Virus record (IMG/VR): IMGVR_UViG_3300008262_002481
Span: 1 to 30,891 of that record
Reading direction: 5' to 3' (one strand)
Origin: a virus
Length of the DNA: 30,891 bases
The notes beneath the pieces are model-generated. The model saw only the letters and a program-made list of their open reading frames with translations, had not been told where the DNA came from and did not search any database. The position numbers and the translations under genes are program-made. Shown here one piece after another: positions 1-6,699 of this stretch (its first letter is position 1; each line of letters begins with the position of its first letter).

Positions 1-282
1 TTCATTTGTTGCAATCTTAAATAGTTTACCAGTTCCGTGAAACCCAGCAAGCATGTTGCGTCCGTCGACTAGATATGTTCGTGCCATTGCTTCTGCAAGT
101 TCATACGCTGCCTGTCCTGCTTCGCTTTCAACACACCTAATCAAACTAGCATGTTCGTCAGCATTCAACGAATCGGTAAAAATTACCAACGCATTGAATG
201 GATCATTTGGCAAAGTTCTATAAGCAACTATTGCTCTTCTTTTGCTCTTTTTTAAACGTCCTACGTGTTTAAGCGCCGGCAT
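1..282 (-). CDS. Conserved phage protein of unknown function (3' end cut by window edge)
   Basis: An open frame starts at the ATG whose complement is at 280-282 and runs off the low-coordinate edge without a stop, giving 94 visible residues. It begins MPALKHVGRLKKSKRRAIVA and continues with a mixed alpha/beta-looking segment (TLPNDPFNALVIFTDSLNAD) and a helical, Ala/Glu-rich part ending near LAGFHGTGKLFKIATNE. The start overlaps the end of the upstream 84-aa gene by 14 nt, as is usual in this gene-dense phage. No catalytic motif is visible. It looks like a small conserved protein of marine T4-like phages, but I do not recognise a function. Confidence 0.7.
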   Translation of the reverse strand, partial: MPALKHVGRLKKSKRRAIVAYRTLPNDPFNALVIFTDSLNADEHASLIRCVESEAGQAAYELAEAMARTYLVDGRNMLAGFHGTGKLFKIATNE

Positions 283-523
283 CTGTAGTTTCTCCTTTGC
301 TAGGAGTTTCTTTTGCAGCAGCAGCTTGTGCTTGTGCAATTTTTTGCTGTTCTTCTACTGTTTTTAGAAAAAGATCAAGTTTGCTGTACACAGTACCTAC
401 TACAGCCATTTCGGCTGGCTTAAAAGCATTACGTTCACTTGCAAGATCAATAATTGCTTTCATTGCAGCCAAATCTTGAATGTTTAGATCCTGTGAATTT
501 GTTGCAGTTTTTTCTTCGGCCAT
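269..523 (-). CDS. Small helical phage protein, unknown function
   Basis: 84 residues, starting at an ATG with a strong Shine-Dalgarno (AAGGAG about 9 nt upstream, complement near 533-538). The N-terminus is polar (TATNSQDLNIQDLAAMKAII). The middle is predicted helical and the C-terminal third is rich in Ala, Gln and Lys, suggesting a helix or coiled coil with a disordered tail. No transmembrane segment or catalytic motif is seen. It lies downstream of the VWA metallopeptidase and the 94-aa ORF in the same orientation, so it is probably co-transcribed with them. An AT-rich block (TATATAATATAC) lies just upstream but has no matching -35 box, so I do not call a promoter. Function unknown. Confidence 0.75.
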   Translation of the reverse strand: MAEEKTATNSQDLNIQDLAAMKAIIDLASERNAFKPAEMAVVGTVYSKLDLFLKTVEEQQKIAQAQAAAAKETPSKGETTDAGA

Positions 524-561
524 AATTTATTCTCCTTTGTATATTATATATGTTGAAGTGA

Positions 562-846
562 TTATTTGTATTTTAAAAGTGGACAAGCCAACATAAAATA
601 GCTCATGTCTCCGGGATTTTCAAATCCTACTTTTATTTTGTTTTTAAATTGCGAATCGTCGTCAACCAGTTCTACAGTTTGCCCAATGTAGTATCTACCC
701 GATATGTTGTCGTATATCCAATCGTTGAGGGCTTTGAGCAAGTTGTAAGAAAACGTAACAGATATTGTTTCGAAATACGGAGGGCAAAATTCTGCCCTCC
801 GTATATCCAGTACATTTAAAGGATTTATTTTACCTTTACGTATCAC
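562..846 (-). CDS. Small conserved phage protein, unknown function
   Basis: 94 residues. The start codon is GTG, because the complement at 844-846 is CAC. Its first bases overlap the TGA stop of the VWA metallopeptidase gene (GTGA, 843-846), which points to translational coupling. The sequence has alternating hydrophobic and polar residues (EFCPPYFETISVTFSYNLL, then SGRYYIGQTVELVDDD and IKVGFENPGDMSYFML), consistent with a small beta-rich protein. No motif gives a function. The tight coupling suggests a role alongside the MoxR/VWA pair or in the same expression class, but that is only inference. Confidence 0.75.
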   Translation of the reverse strand: MIRKGKINPLNVLDIRRAEFCPPYFETISVTFSYNLLKALNDWIYDNISGRYYIGQTVELVDDDSQFKNKIKVGFENPGDMSYFMLACPLLKYK

Positions 847-2117
847 GCAGTTTTCTCGTAGTGTGCTGTTATGCCAAACGGGCCTTCGAGACTCTTATCG
901 TGATTTTGGTGAATAATGAAGATTGTATCACAATACTCCGGATCACCCCAACTGTTCCATGCATACCCGTCTGTGAACATAATAAACTTCTTTGGCTGAA
1001 TGCTGTGACTCTTCATGTATGTCCAGTTACACATGAAATCAGTACCGCCACCGCCCTTGAGTTTGTACTCAGTTAGATCTTCACCACAGTCGGCACTGAA
1101 ATCTTGTTCATTATAGACTTTAGTATCAAAGCACCACAATTTAATTTGGTAATCTTTGTATTCGTCCATAATGCCTTTGATCTCACCAAGGAAGTCAGAA
1201 GCCTGATCGTTGCCAATAGATCCGCTCATATCCAGTGCAATACAGATGTCAATGGTTTCGGCAAAGTTCATGCCGGGCAATACAACACCAGTATGCCACC
1301 CTTTGCGGTTAGGACGACTAAACGTGTAATCGCTACGGATAGTGCTTTGGATCTGTTGACGCAGCAATTGACGCCAATCCATTTTAGGCTCGGTGATTTC
1401 TTTAATCATGCGAGCAATTTCACCAGGCAAGTTGCCTGCACCAGCAGCACTGGCCGCTTGCAGCATAGCTTCTTTGATCTCGTCTTTGATTTGATCAAGT
1501 TCTGCTTTGCTGTAACGCGGACGACCGTTTCCTTCGCCGTCTTCGGTGCCATCACCTTCTAGATCAAGATGCTCGTCTAGCATTTCACCGAGTTGTTTTA
1601 CAAACTCTTCGCCGTTTTTCTTTGCCTGCTTAAATAGTTCGTCGTAAACTTCTTCCGAAGTCCACTTATCATATTTGAAGTCTTGGTAACAATCTACTAC
1701 CTTGGGCTTAGTACCAATACGATCACGAACAAGAAGGTTGTTTACAATATAGTCGGCTGCAATGTTATACAGCATAGGATCGCGATCATCTCGACGACCT
1801 AGGTGATCGTACACCATGTGCAGAATCTCGTGTGCAATAACAAACTCAACTTCTTTGTTATTCATTGCATTGAAAAATTGCGTGTTAAAAAACAAGTTTC
1901 TACCGTCTACGGCAGCAGTCATCAGCCATTCATCGGCTGCTTGAATACGCAAACGAGTAGCCATGTTACCAAAGAACGGATGACGCAGCAACAGACCGAT
2001 ACGAGCAACAACGATACGATCGTAAACTTCTTTACGCATATTTTCCAGTTGCTCGGGCGTGATGTTAGGATCAGGCTGCCAGTTTTTTAGTTTGCTTTGA
2101 GTTTTTTTAGTAGACAT
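843..2117 (-). CDS. VWA-like metallopeptidase (DUF2201-type), partner of MoxR ATPase
   Basis: 424 residues. An N-terminal zinc-peptidase-like domain carries HEILH (residues 96-100), followed by an HLGRRDDRDP segment. A C-terminal von Willebrand factor A-like domain starts near residue 287 with the metal-site motif DMSGS and includes FTDGYAW near residue 385. A central acidic linker (EGDGTEDGEGNG) separates them. This matches the putative metal-dependent peptidase/VWA family commonly paired with MoxR-type AAA+ ATPases, and such an ATPase is the next gene upstream (2228-3310). In cellular pairs of this kind the ATPase/VWA couple is thought to remodel or mature protein complexes; the phage role is unknown. 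It has its own promoter (2147-2175) and a GAGG ribosome site before the ATG. Family assignment is good; substrate unknown. Confidence 0.88.
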   Translation of the reverse strand: MSTKKTQSKLKNWQPDPNITPEQLENMRKEVYDRIVVARIGLLLRHPFFGNMATRLRIQAADEWLMTAAVDGRNLFFNTQFFNAMNNKEVEFVIAHEILHMVYDHLGRRDDRDPMLYNIAADYIVNNLLVRDRIGTKPKVVDCYQDFKYDKWTSEEVYDELFKQAKKNGEEFVKQLGEMLDEHLDLEGDGTEDGEGNGRPRYSKAELDQIKDEIKEAMLQAASAAGAGNLPGEIARMIKEITEPKMDWRQLLRQQIQSTIRSDYTFSRPNRKGWHTGVVLPGMNFAETIDICIALDMSGSIGNDQASDFLGEIKGIMDEYKDYQIKLWCFDTKVYNEQDFSADCGEDLTEYKLKGGGGTDFMCNWTYMKSHSIQPKKFIMFTDGYAWNSWGDPEYCDTIFIIHQNHDKSLEGPFGITAHYEKTA

Positions 2118-2146
2118 AGTTTACCTCATTGTTCCGTTTATGATGT

Positions 2147-2175
2147 AATATAACATTATTTACATTACAAGTCAA
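2147..2175 (-). promoter_or_regulatory. Sigma70-type promoter for the VWA metallopeptidase gene
   Basis: On the minus strand, TTGACT (complement 2170-2175) and TATATT (complement 2147-2152) are separated by exactly 17 nt. The -10 box ends 30 nt before the ATG at 2117. It lies immediately after the intrinsic terminator that closes the MoxR gene, so the two genes are probably independent transcription units. Confidence 0.75.
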
Positions 2176-2183
2176 CCGCTTGA

Positions 2184-2216
2184 ATAAAAAATGGGCAAAT
2201 TTTTCAATTTGCCCAT
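2184..2216 (-). terminator. Intrinsic terminator after the MoxR-type ATPase gene
   Basis: A perfect 10-bp inverted repeat (2191-2200 and 2207-2216, ATGGGCAAAT with its complement) encloses a 6-nt loop. On the minus strand it is followed directly by a run of T (TTTTTATT). It sits 11 nt after the stop of the ATPase gene. It is the only convincing Rho-independent terminator I see in the window. Confidence 0.88.
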
Positions 2217-2227
2217 CTTCTACCATA

Positions 2228-3310
2228 TTACGCCGCTTGTGCAGCCTTAATATACTTACCGTAACGTTCGTGGAATTCATCAAAACATTCAGTTGCATCC
2301 GGATCAATCGGAAGCGAATATTGAGTCAATGCAAGTTTGATACCCATAACAACAAGTTCAGTATCAAAGTTATCCATTGCAAAACGCAAGAAGTAGTTGA
2401 CTTTCTCATCAAACTTCTTATCGTTTTTATCCGCAGCTTCTTTCAGCTCGTAGCAAAGAGAAACAGTCAAGGAATACATGGCACTGATTTCTTTAGTTTT
2501 CATCTCTTTGACTTTGCCGGCAAGAATTTCAACCGGGTCGGGCATACTAGAAGCAACCTTACGGTGAGCCATAAACTTGACAGCAAGTCCTTCGCCAACT
2601 GCACCTGCTACCAGGTCAGTGGTTGTGCTTTCGTCAAGATCATCTTCAAGCAGTTCACTTACGAACGACCACGAACGCGGTGTTGCAAACGAACGGCTAG
2701 GAGATTTAGGATCAAAGTCGTACAGGTCTCTTTTAGCAAAGTTAAGAAAACCCACAACGTCTTTGTGAACTCGGTTAGTAACTGCCCACTCAAACCAGTC
2801 ATCAAAAGAAACAGCAAGTTCCAAGTGAATGAAACGGTTTGCCAACGGAGCAGGCATACGATACGTAACACCTTTATCTGCTTCGCGGTTACCAGCAGCA
2901 ACAATCATAACATTGTCGGGCAAACGATATTGACCAACACGACGGTTAAGAATCAGCTGATACGCAGCGGCTTGCACAGCAGGTGCAGCACTGTTCATTT
3001 CGTCAAGGAAAAGAACAATGTTATCATACTTAGCAGCCAGTTCGTCGTCGGGCAGTTCGGCAGGAGCACCCCACACCATTTTGCCGCTGTTGGTGTCAAA
3101 ATACGGAATACCTTTGATATCGGTAGGTTCCCACAACGACAAACGAACGTCGATCAGCAAGCTATTCTTAAACGAGTTAGTAATCTGAGCAACAATGTCA
3201 GACTTACCAATACCAGGAGGGCCCCACATAAAAACAGGGCGTTTCTTGCGCATTGCATGACGCAAGCTATTCTTTGCTTTGTTCGGAGTAACAGTACGTG
3301 CTTCAGACAT
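2228..3310 (-). CDS. MoxR-type AAA+ ATPase
   Basis: 360 residues with a Walker A motif GPPGIGKS (30-37) and a Walker B motif IVLFLDEMN (98-106). The following segment (RRVGQYRLPDNVMIVAAGNR) has the sensor-1-type Asn. This is a single AAA+ module of the MoxR/dynein-related class, with a helical C-terminal region. These ATPases usually act with a VWA-domain protein as a chaperone or maturation machine. The VWA metallopeptidase encoded just downstream (843-2117) is the expected partner. The gene has its own sigma70-type promoter, an AAGGAA ribosome site before the ATG, and ends at an intrinsic terminator. A long open frame on the opposite strand (2180-3382) is a shadow of this gene. Confidence 0.92.
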   Translation of the reverse strand: MSEARTVTPNKAKNSLRHAMRKKRPVFMWGPPGIGKSDIVAQITNSFKNSLLIDVRLSLWEPTDIKGIPYFDTNSGKMVWGAPAELPDDELAAKYDNIVLFLDEMNSAAPAVQAAAYQLILNRRVGQYRLPDNVMIVAAGNREADKGVTYRMPAPLANRFIHLELAVSFDDWFEWAVTNRVHKDVVGFLNFAKRDLYDFDPKSPSRSFATPRSWSFVSELLEDDLDESTTTDLVAGAVGEGLAVKFMAHRKVASSMPDPVEILAGKVKEMKTKEISAMYSLTVSLCYELKEAADKNDKKFDEKVNYFLRFAMDNFDTELVVMGIKLALTQYSLPIDPDATECFDEFHERYGKYIKAAQAA

Positions 3311-3347
3311 TGTATATTCCTTTCTGTGATTTCAGTGCCTATGCTTT

Positions 3348-3376
3348 ACATTAGCAGTAGATCACAGTGTTGTCAA
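3348..3376 (-). promoter_or_regulatory. Sigma70-type promoter for the MoxR-type ATPase gene
   Basis: TTGACA (complement 3371-3376), a 17-nt spacer and TAATGT (complement 3348-3353) lie in the intergenic stretch upstream of the ATG at 3310. The -35 hexamer is a perfect consensus match. The untranslated leader would be about 30 nt. Confidence 0.78.
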
Positions 3377-3406
3377 GAATAAATTTGCAGTCGATGAATA
3401 TTTTAT

Positions 3407-4021
3407 TTACGTCGACGATGTTTTCTGTGTTGGTAACACTAGACTGAGATCTAGCTCGTTCATCCACAAGTAATCTTTTTCATACAGATCGCATACTGTG
3501 TTCATAATATATTGTTGTACGTTAGACTCTAAATTGTAAAAAACTTCTTTAAATTCTGGTTGGTGTTGTTTTCGACTAATTTGTAGATATATGTCAATGT
3601 TTTCCATTAACACAAAGTGATTGTTATGGTTGAGATTTTCATACTCAAAATACCCTATATGTTGGGGTATAGTATGTCCATCTTCGTACATGATTTTTTC
3701 AAATTCTGTAAAAAATAGTCTTGCATCTCCTACTTCCCAATTTTTAACATCTATATTAGAATAATAGTCGTGCAAAGGGTTTGCAGAACCGTCTTCGTTT
3801 CCTTGTATAATAAATGAAGTAAACCAACTAAGCCATCGTTGCAATGGATCTCTAACTATTCTAGTAACTTTCATACTAGCTAGTTTATCAGCATTTTTGT
3901 AACCAAACAACAATCTCCAGTCGGATATTCCAGATGCTGCAATTGCTCTTAGATGATTGGTGCCGCAACGTTGCAGAGCCCAAATTACTTCGTTTCTTTG
4001 TTGACTTACTATTAGATCCAT
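3407..4021 (-). CDS. Sulfotransferase-like protein
   Basis: 204 residues. The N-terminal segment (ALQRCGTNHLRAI) resembles the 5'-phosphosulfate-binding loop of PAPS-dependent sulfotransferases. VRDPLQRWLSWF resembles the 3'-phosphate-binding motif (RDP...R..S). The C-terminal segment VCDLYEKDYLWMNEL resembles the end of carbohydrate sulfotransferase-type domains. If active it would transfer sulfate from PAPS to a hydroxyl or amine, possibly on a glycan. The usual Lys of the phosphosulfate loop is replaced (RCGTN), so activity is not certain. The start is the ATG at 4021; no good ribosome site is seen and coupling to the upstream gene is likely. Confidence 0.6.
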   Translation of the reverse strand: MDLIVSQQRNEVIWALQRCGTNHLRAIAASGISDWRLLFGYKNADKLASMKVTRIVRDPLQRWLSWFTSFIIQGNEDGSANPLHDYYSNIDVKNWEVGDARLFFTEFEKIMYEDGHTIPQHIGYFEYENLNHNNHFVLMENIDIYLQISRKQHQPEFKEVFYNLESNVQQYIMNTVCDLYEKDYLWMNELDLSLVLPTQKTSST

Positions 4022-4030
4022 GATATGTGT

Positions 4031-4408
4031 TTACTCTTGATTGCTTCGGTTTAATGCTTTTGCAATTCCATATTTTCTAACATCGCCTGAAAACAGCGTT
4101 AGCTCAACTGCTTTGCGTTCATTGGTGACAACTATACCTTTTTTTGTTAAGTAATAAGGACAATCGATAAATTTGTCTAAGAAAAGAATGACTTGGGTGG
4201 TTAGTGTCATGTCTAGCGGAAACGGAATATCATATGTTGCCAACCCAATTTCACAAATAGTTTCATAACCTTTATCTGTTAATCGTAATCCGGTATGACT
4301 ATTTGACCGTGTGTTCTGCCACCATAGTGGCATGTATTCCGAGACTGTTTGGTCGTTTATTGTTTTGCCCAATTCTTTTAAAAAAAGTTTTGTATATGTT
4401 TCTTTCAA
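4031..4408 (-). CDS. Conserved phage protein, unknown function (TTG start)
   Basis: 125 residues if translation starts at a TTG (complement 4406-4408). That TTG overlaps the TGA stop of the upstream gene (TTGA, 4405-4408). An AGGTGAG ribosome-like site lies just upstream, inside the previous gene. The protein contains WWQNTRSNSHTGLRLTDKGY, then a segment with alternating hydrophobics, and ends KALNRSNQE. The LRLTDKGYE stretch and a later LTKKGIVVTNER look like two similar beta-turn units, perhaps a winged-helix-like fold. No catalytic residues are recognised. Confidence 0.7.
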   Translation of the reverse strand: MKETYTKLFLKELGKTINDQTVSEYMPLWWQNTRSNSHTGLRLTDKGYETICEIGLATYDIPFPLDMTLTTQVILFLDKFIDCPYYLTKKGIVVTNERKAVELTLFSGDVRKYGIAKALNRSNQE

Positions 4409-4686
4409 ATTGGCTCACCTGAGGTTAGCTTATACACTTCGAACTCTTTACATTTAAAAGTAGTATTAAGTTTTTTTGCTAAGTTGTGTGCGTGTCCGGG
4501 GTTAGAAAAACTTGTTTTTTTATATTTAGGTCCTGGATAGTTTGTTAACGAATTTGAACTCTTTAAATTAAAAGGTTTTCCTTTATAAAATACTGCCCAA
4601 ATTGCTTCAGACGATAATACTTGTTCTGTTTTGTATGTTCTAGGATTTGTATAATCTAACAGTATTGTTGGTTTAGGTCGACTCAT
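4405..4686 (-). CDS. Small phage protein, unknown function
   Basis: 93 residues starting MSRPKPTILLDY at the ATG with complement 4684-4686. I prefer this start over an in-frame ATG 12 nt upstream because that upstream ATGGAG itself supplies the GGAG ribosome site, 6 nt before the chosen ATG. The protein is basic and polar, with PNPGHAHNLAKKLNTTFKCK-like spacing of His and Lys in its second half, ending TSGEPI. No domain is recognised. It overlaps the following gene by 4 nt. Confidence 0.72.
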   Translation of the reverse strand: MSRPKPTILLDYTNPRTYKTEQVLSSEAIWAVFYKGKPFNLKSSNSLTNYPGPKYKKTSFSNPGHAHNLAKKLNTTFKCKEFEVYKLTSGEPI

Positions 4687-4710
4687 ATTACGCTCCATTA
4701 AATGCGTATA

Positions 4711-4718
4711 TATTTATC
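4711..4718 (-). promoter_or_regulatory. Possible T4-type late promoter element (GATAAATA)
   Basis: GATAAATA lies 25 nt upstream of the ATG at 4686 and differs from the T4 late consensus TATAAATA at one base. An exact TATAAATA lies further upstream at 4764-4771, inside the preceding gene. In an AT-rich genome such matches can be chance; no transcription evidence is available. Confidence 0.28.
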
Positions 4719-4734
4719 ATCGTAAACCCGGTTA

Positions 4735-4974
4735 CTACCAGCGAGATCCTGCATCCATGTTGATATTTATAACTTCGTTTTCAGATGATAACGCTTCTTT
4801 TACGTATTTTTCCAAGTCTCCTTCGAGACGAGACATTACCATTCCTAACGTATATGCTAGTGTTTTTGCACGATCTATAGGAATACGTATCTCTGGAGAG
4901 TTACTTGCATCTGCTTGTTTAACTTGTTGTAAATATTGTATGATTGATAATGTGTTAAGTGGTTCGATTGACAT
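4735..4974 (-). CDS. Small helical phage protein, unknown function
   Basis: 79 residues, beginning MSIEPLNTLSIIQYLQQVKQ and largely helical in appearance (AKTLAYTLGMVMSRLEGDLE), ending NINMDAGSRW. It overlaps the end of the upstream 161-aa gene by 20 nt. No ribosome site is obvious, so it may be translated by coupling. No known motif is seen. Confidence 0.65.
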   Translation of the reverse strand: MSIEPLNTLSIIQYLQQVKQADASNSPEIRIPIDRAKTLAYTLGMVMSRLEGDLEKYVKEALSSENEVININMDAGSRW

Positions 4975-5440
4975 TGTGCAATGCAGCTTTCATTTCTAAT
5001 TCTGTCTTAAAAGGCCCAACGTATTCATTACGTTCAATTGTAATAAGTTTTGGACAAAAACTTTTAAGCCAGTTAACATTAAATTTAACTAGATAGTATC
5101 CTGCACAATATACGCTTTTTGACTTTTCGCTTTTTGTAAACAAAGGAAGTTTTCGGCTAATATCATACATGCTGTTGAACGGCTCGGACCTAGTCGGATA
5201 GTCGTGTACATTAAATTCTTTATCTTTATTCACTGGAGTTGTAATTTTAGCAGTTAAAAAGTTCTTTCCAAACTTTTTTAGCAACTCTGACTTGTCAGTG
5301 TAAAAACTAATTTCACCTTTACCTGAAAATATATAGTTGTCATTGTCTTTGGCTAAGGTACCAATCTTGGTATCGCCTTCGTTGATTATCCAAAACTTAT
5401 CTTTTAAAACAGGGGTTGCAACAAAACTCTTTTGTATCAT
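4955..5440 (-). CDS. Conserved phage protein, unknown function
   Basis: 161 residues. The ATG at 5440 is preceded by TAGGAT, an acceptable ribosome site, and is 3 nt from the stop of the exonuclease gene. The N-terminal half reads like a small beta-domain (DKFWIINEGDTKIGTLAKDN). The middle has a conserved-looking HDYPTRSEPFNSMYDISRK stretch followed by LPLFTKSEKSKSVYCAGYYL. I recognise this style of protein from marine T4-like phages but know no function. It is in the RNase H unit downstream of the promoter at 6331-6359. Confidence 0.75.
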   Translation of the reverse strand: MIQKSFVATPVLKDKFWIINEGDTKIGTLAKDNDNYIFSGKGEISFYTDKSELLKKFGKNFLTAKITTPVNKDKEFNVHDYPTRSEPFNSMYDISRKLPLFTKSEKSKSVYCAGYYLVKFNVNWLKSFCPKLITIERNEYVGPFKTELEMKAALHNVNRTT

Positions 5441-5443
5441 AGC

Positions 5444-6292
5444 TTATCCTACATACTTAGCAGACAGTGGTTCTGCAAACGATTGTGCTTGATCGGCAAC
5501 TCGTTGCAAATCCCATTTGGAACAAAACTTAATCAATCTCATGCCATTGTGATCAGTCCAGCGTTGCAACATAAGGTTATTCCAAGCAAATCCTTTGGAT
5601 TGTTTGTCAGCAAATGCTTCAGTCAATCCAACCTTATTCTTTGTGCCTTTTACTCTAACACCGGGATATGCAGAAAAAATGTTGTCGCTTGTGTCGCCAC
5701 GCATACATTTTTCAAACAACAGCCATTGCGGATCAGGCGCAGGCTTAGGCTGCTTAGTTTTTTTGTCGATAACTGTCTTACCCTTGTCGTCGAAATAGCC
5801 TTCGTAAGTAATTGTAGTGTTACTTACACCGTTGTATTGTTTAACATTGGGAGCAATTAGCTGTGCAAAGTCGCCATCTGTGCTAATAATAACATGATTG
5901 TCGTTAGGATGATTTTGTACCCACCCTGCAATCAAATCGTCAGCTTCTAAGTTAGGATGACGAATTGAAGTGCAATTAGTTTTATCTGCAATAAATTCTT
6001 TAAATTCGTCGTAAATTTCCCAAAACAAACGATCTTCTTCTACTTCACGAGGATTCATTGCATCGCGAGATTCTTGTCTATTACGTTTGTAAGGCTCGTA
6101 GTAGTCCTTACGCCAACTACGACCTTCTAAACAAAACACTACATGAGTGCCGTTAAAGTCTTGCCATGCTTTTTTAATGCTGTTAAGTGTAATATGTAGT
6201 GCCATGCCTACTTTTGTATCAATGTCGCCACGTACAACGTGACGAGCTCTAAAAAAAGTATTAGCAGTATCTACAAGGATGTATGTATTCAT
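5444..6292 (-). CDS. rnh: RNase H / 5'-3' exonuclease, FEN family (T4 Rnh-like)
   Basis: 282 residues of the flap-endonuclease family that removes RNA primers and 5' flaps on the lagging strand. Metal-binding acidic residues fall where the family has them: D8 in ILVDTANTFFRA, EADD (116-119), STDGDF (D139, D141), and GDTSDN (D200, D203). WRKDYYEPYKRNR (60-72) corresponds to the basic arch segment of T4 RNase H. The GVRVKGTKNK region lies where the helix-hairpin-helix DNA-binding part is expected. Length is close to the 305 residues of T4 Rnh. The start overlaps the upstream gene by 4 nt, and a sigma70-type promoter sits inside that gene at 6331-6359. Confidence 0.9.
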   Translation of the reverse strand: MNTYILVDTANTFFRARHVVRGDIDTKVGMALHITLNSIKKAWQDFNGTHVVFCLEGRSWRKDYYEPYKRNRQESRDAMNPREVEEDRLFWEIYDEFKEFIADKTNCTSIRHPNLEADDLIAGWVQNHPNDNHVIISTDGDFAQLIAPNVKQYNGVSNTTITYEGYFDDKGKTVIDKKTKQPKPAPDPQWLLFEKCMRGDTSDNIFSAYPGVRVKGTKNKVGLTEAFADKQSKGFAWNNLMLQRWTDHNGMRLIKFCSKWDLQRVADQAQSFAEPLSAKYVG

Positions 6293-6699
6293 GATACTTC
6301 GGATTTGCCTCTTGCAATTGGTACAACATTAATATACCCTGAATTTCTTGATGTGTCAAGTCCTTCTTCATTTAACATGTTGAATACGATGTCGCGAAAC
6401 CAACGGTCGACTACTTCTTCTTCAGGATCAGCTATTTCACCGTAACCTGCTGCAATCAACTGTTCTATAAAGAAGCTATTCCAGTCTAGCTCAAAAAATC
6501 CGTTTCGAACATTGCTTTCATTTACTTTTACATCAATTACATTAACCCAAGGTTCACCACGTTTAGTGGCATATGCCTTGGGATCACGTTTTTTAAGCAT
6601 TTCTAGATCAGCCTCTTCAAGACGTTTTCGCTCAGCTTCTAGTGCTTGTTCTTCTGCTGCTATTCCGGTAATTTGTTTAAGCCAGTTCTTTATTACCAT
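6289..6699 (-). CDS. Conserved phage protein, unknown function
   Basis: 136 residues from the ATG at 6699 (MVIKNWLKQITGIAAEEQ), which has a GGGAGA ribosome site about 8 nt upstream. A longer frame back to 6750 would run far into metK and is unlikely. The N-terminal third is a charged helix (EAERKRLEEADLEMLKKRDP). The remainder includes NGFFELDWNSFFIEQL and ends GYINVVPIARGKSEVS, a pattern I know from uncharacterised proteins of marine T4-like phages. It overlaps the end of metK by 7 nt and the exonuclease start by 4 nt. Confidence 0.8.
   Translation of the reverse strand: MVIKNWLKQITGIAAEEQALEAERKRLEEADLEMLKKRDPKAYATKRGEPWVNVIDVKVNESNVRNGFFELDWNSFFIEQLIAAGYGEIADPEEEVVDRWFRDIVFNMLNEEGLDTSRNSGYINVVPIARGKSEVS
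6331..6359 (-). promoter_or_regulatory. Intragenic sigma70-type promoter for the RNase H/exonuclease gene
   Basis: TTGACA (complement 6354-6359), 17-nt spacer and TATATT (complement 6331-6336) lie inside the 3' end of the 136-aa gene. The -10 box ends 38 nt upstream of the exonuclease ATG at 6292. Confidence 0.7.

Noticed and set aside
2180-3382. 400-codon open frame on the plus strand
   Set aside because: It lies exactly antisense to the MoxR-type ATPase, whose Walker motifs are intact. Its translation is rich in Cys, Phe, Arg and Ser, without domains, and it crosses the terminator and promoter of the real genes.
3383-3420. Imperfect inverted repeat (GTCGACG / CATCGAC) after the sulfotransferase-like gene
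   Set aside because: The stem is short and mismatched and no T-run follows on the minus strand, so it does not qualify as an intrinsic terminator.
5432-5860. 142-codon plus-strand frame opposite the exonuclease gene
   Set aside because: Antisense shadow of a gene with all FEN active-site residues; its translation is Cys/Ser/Phe-rich and without domains.
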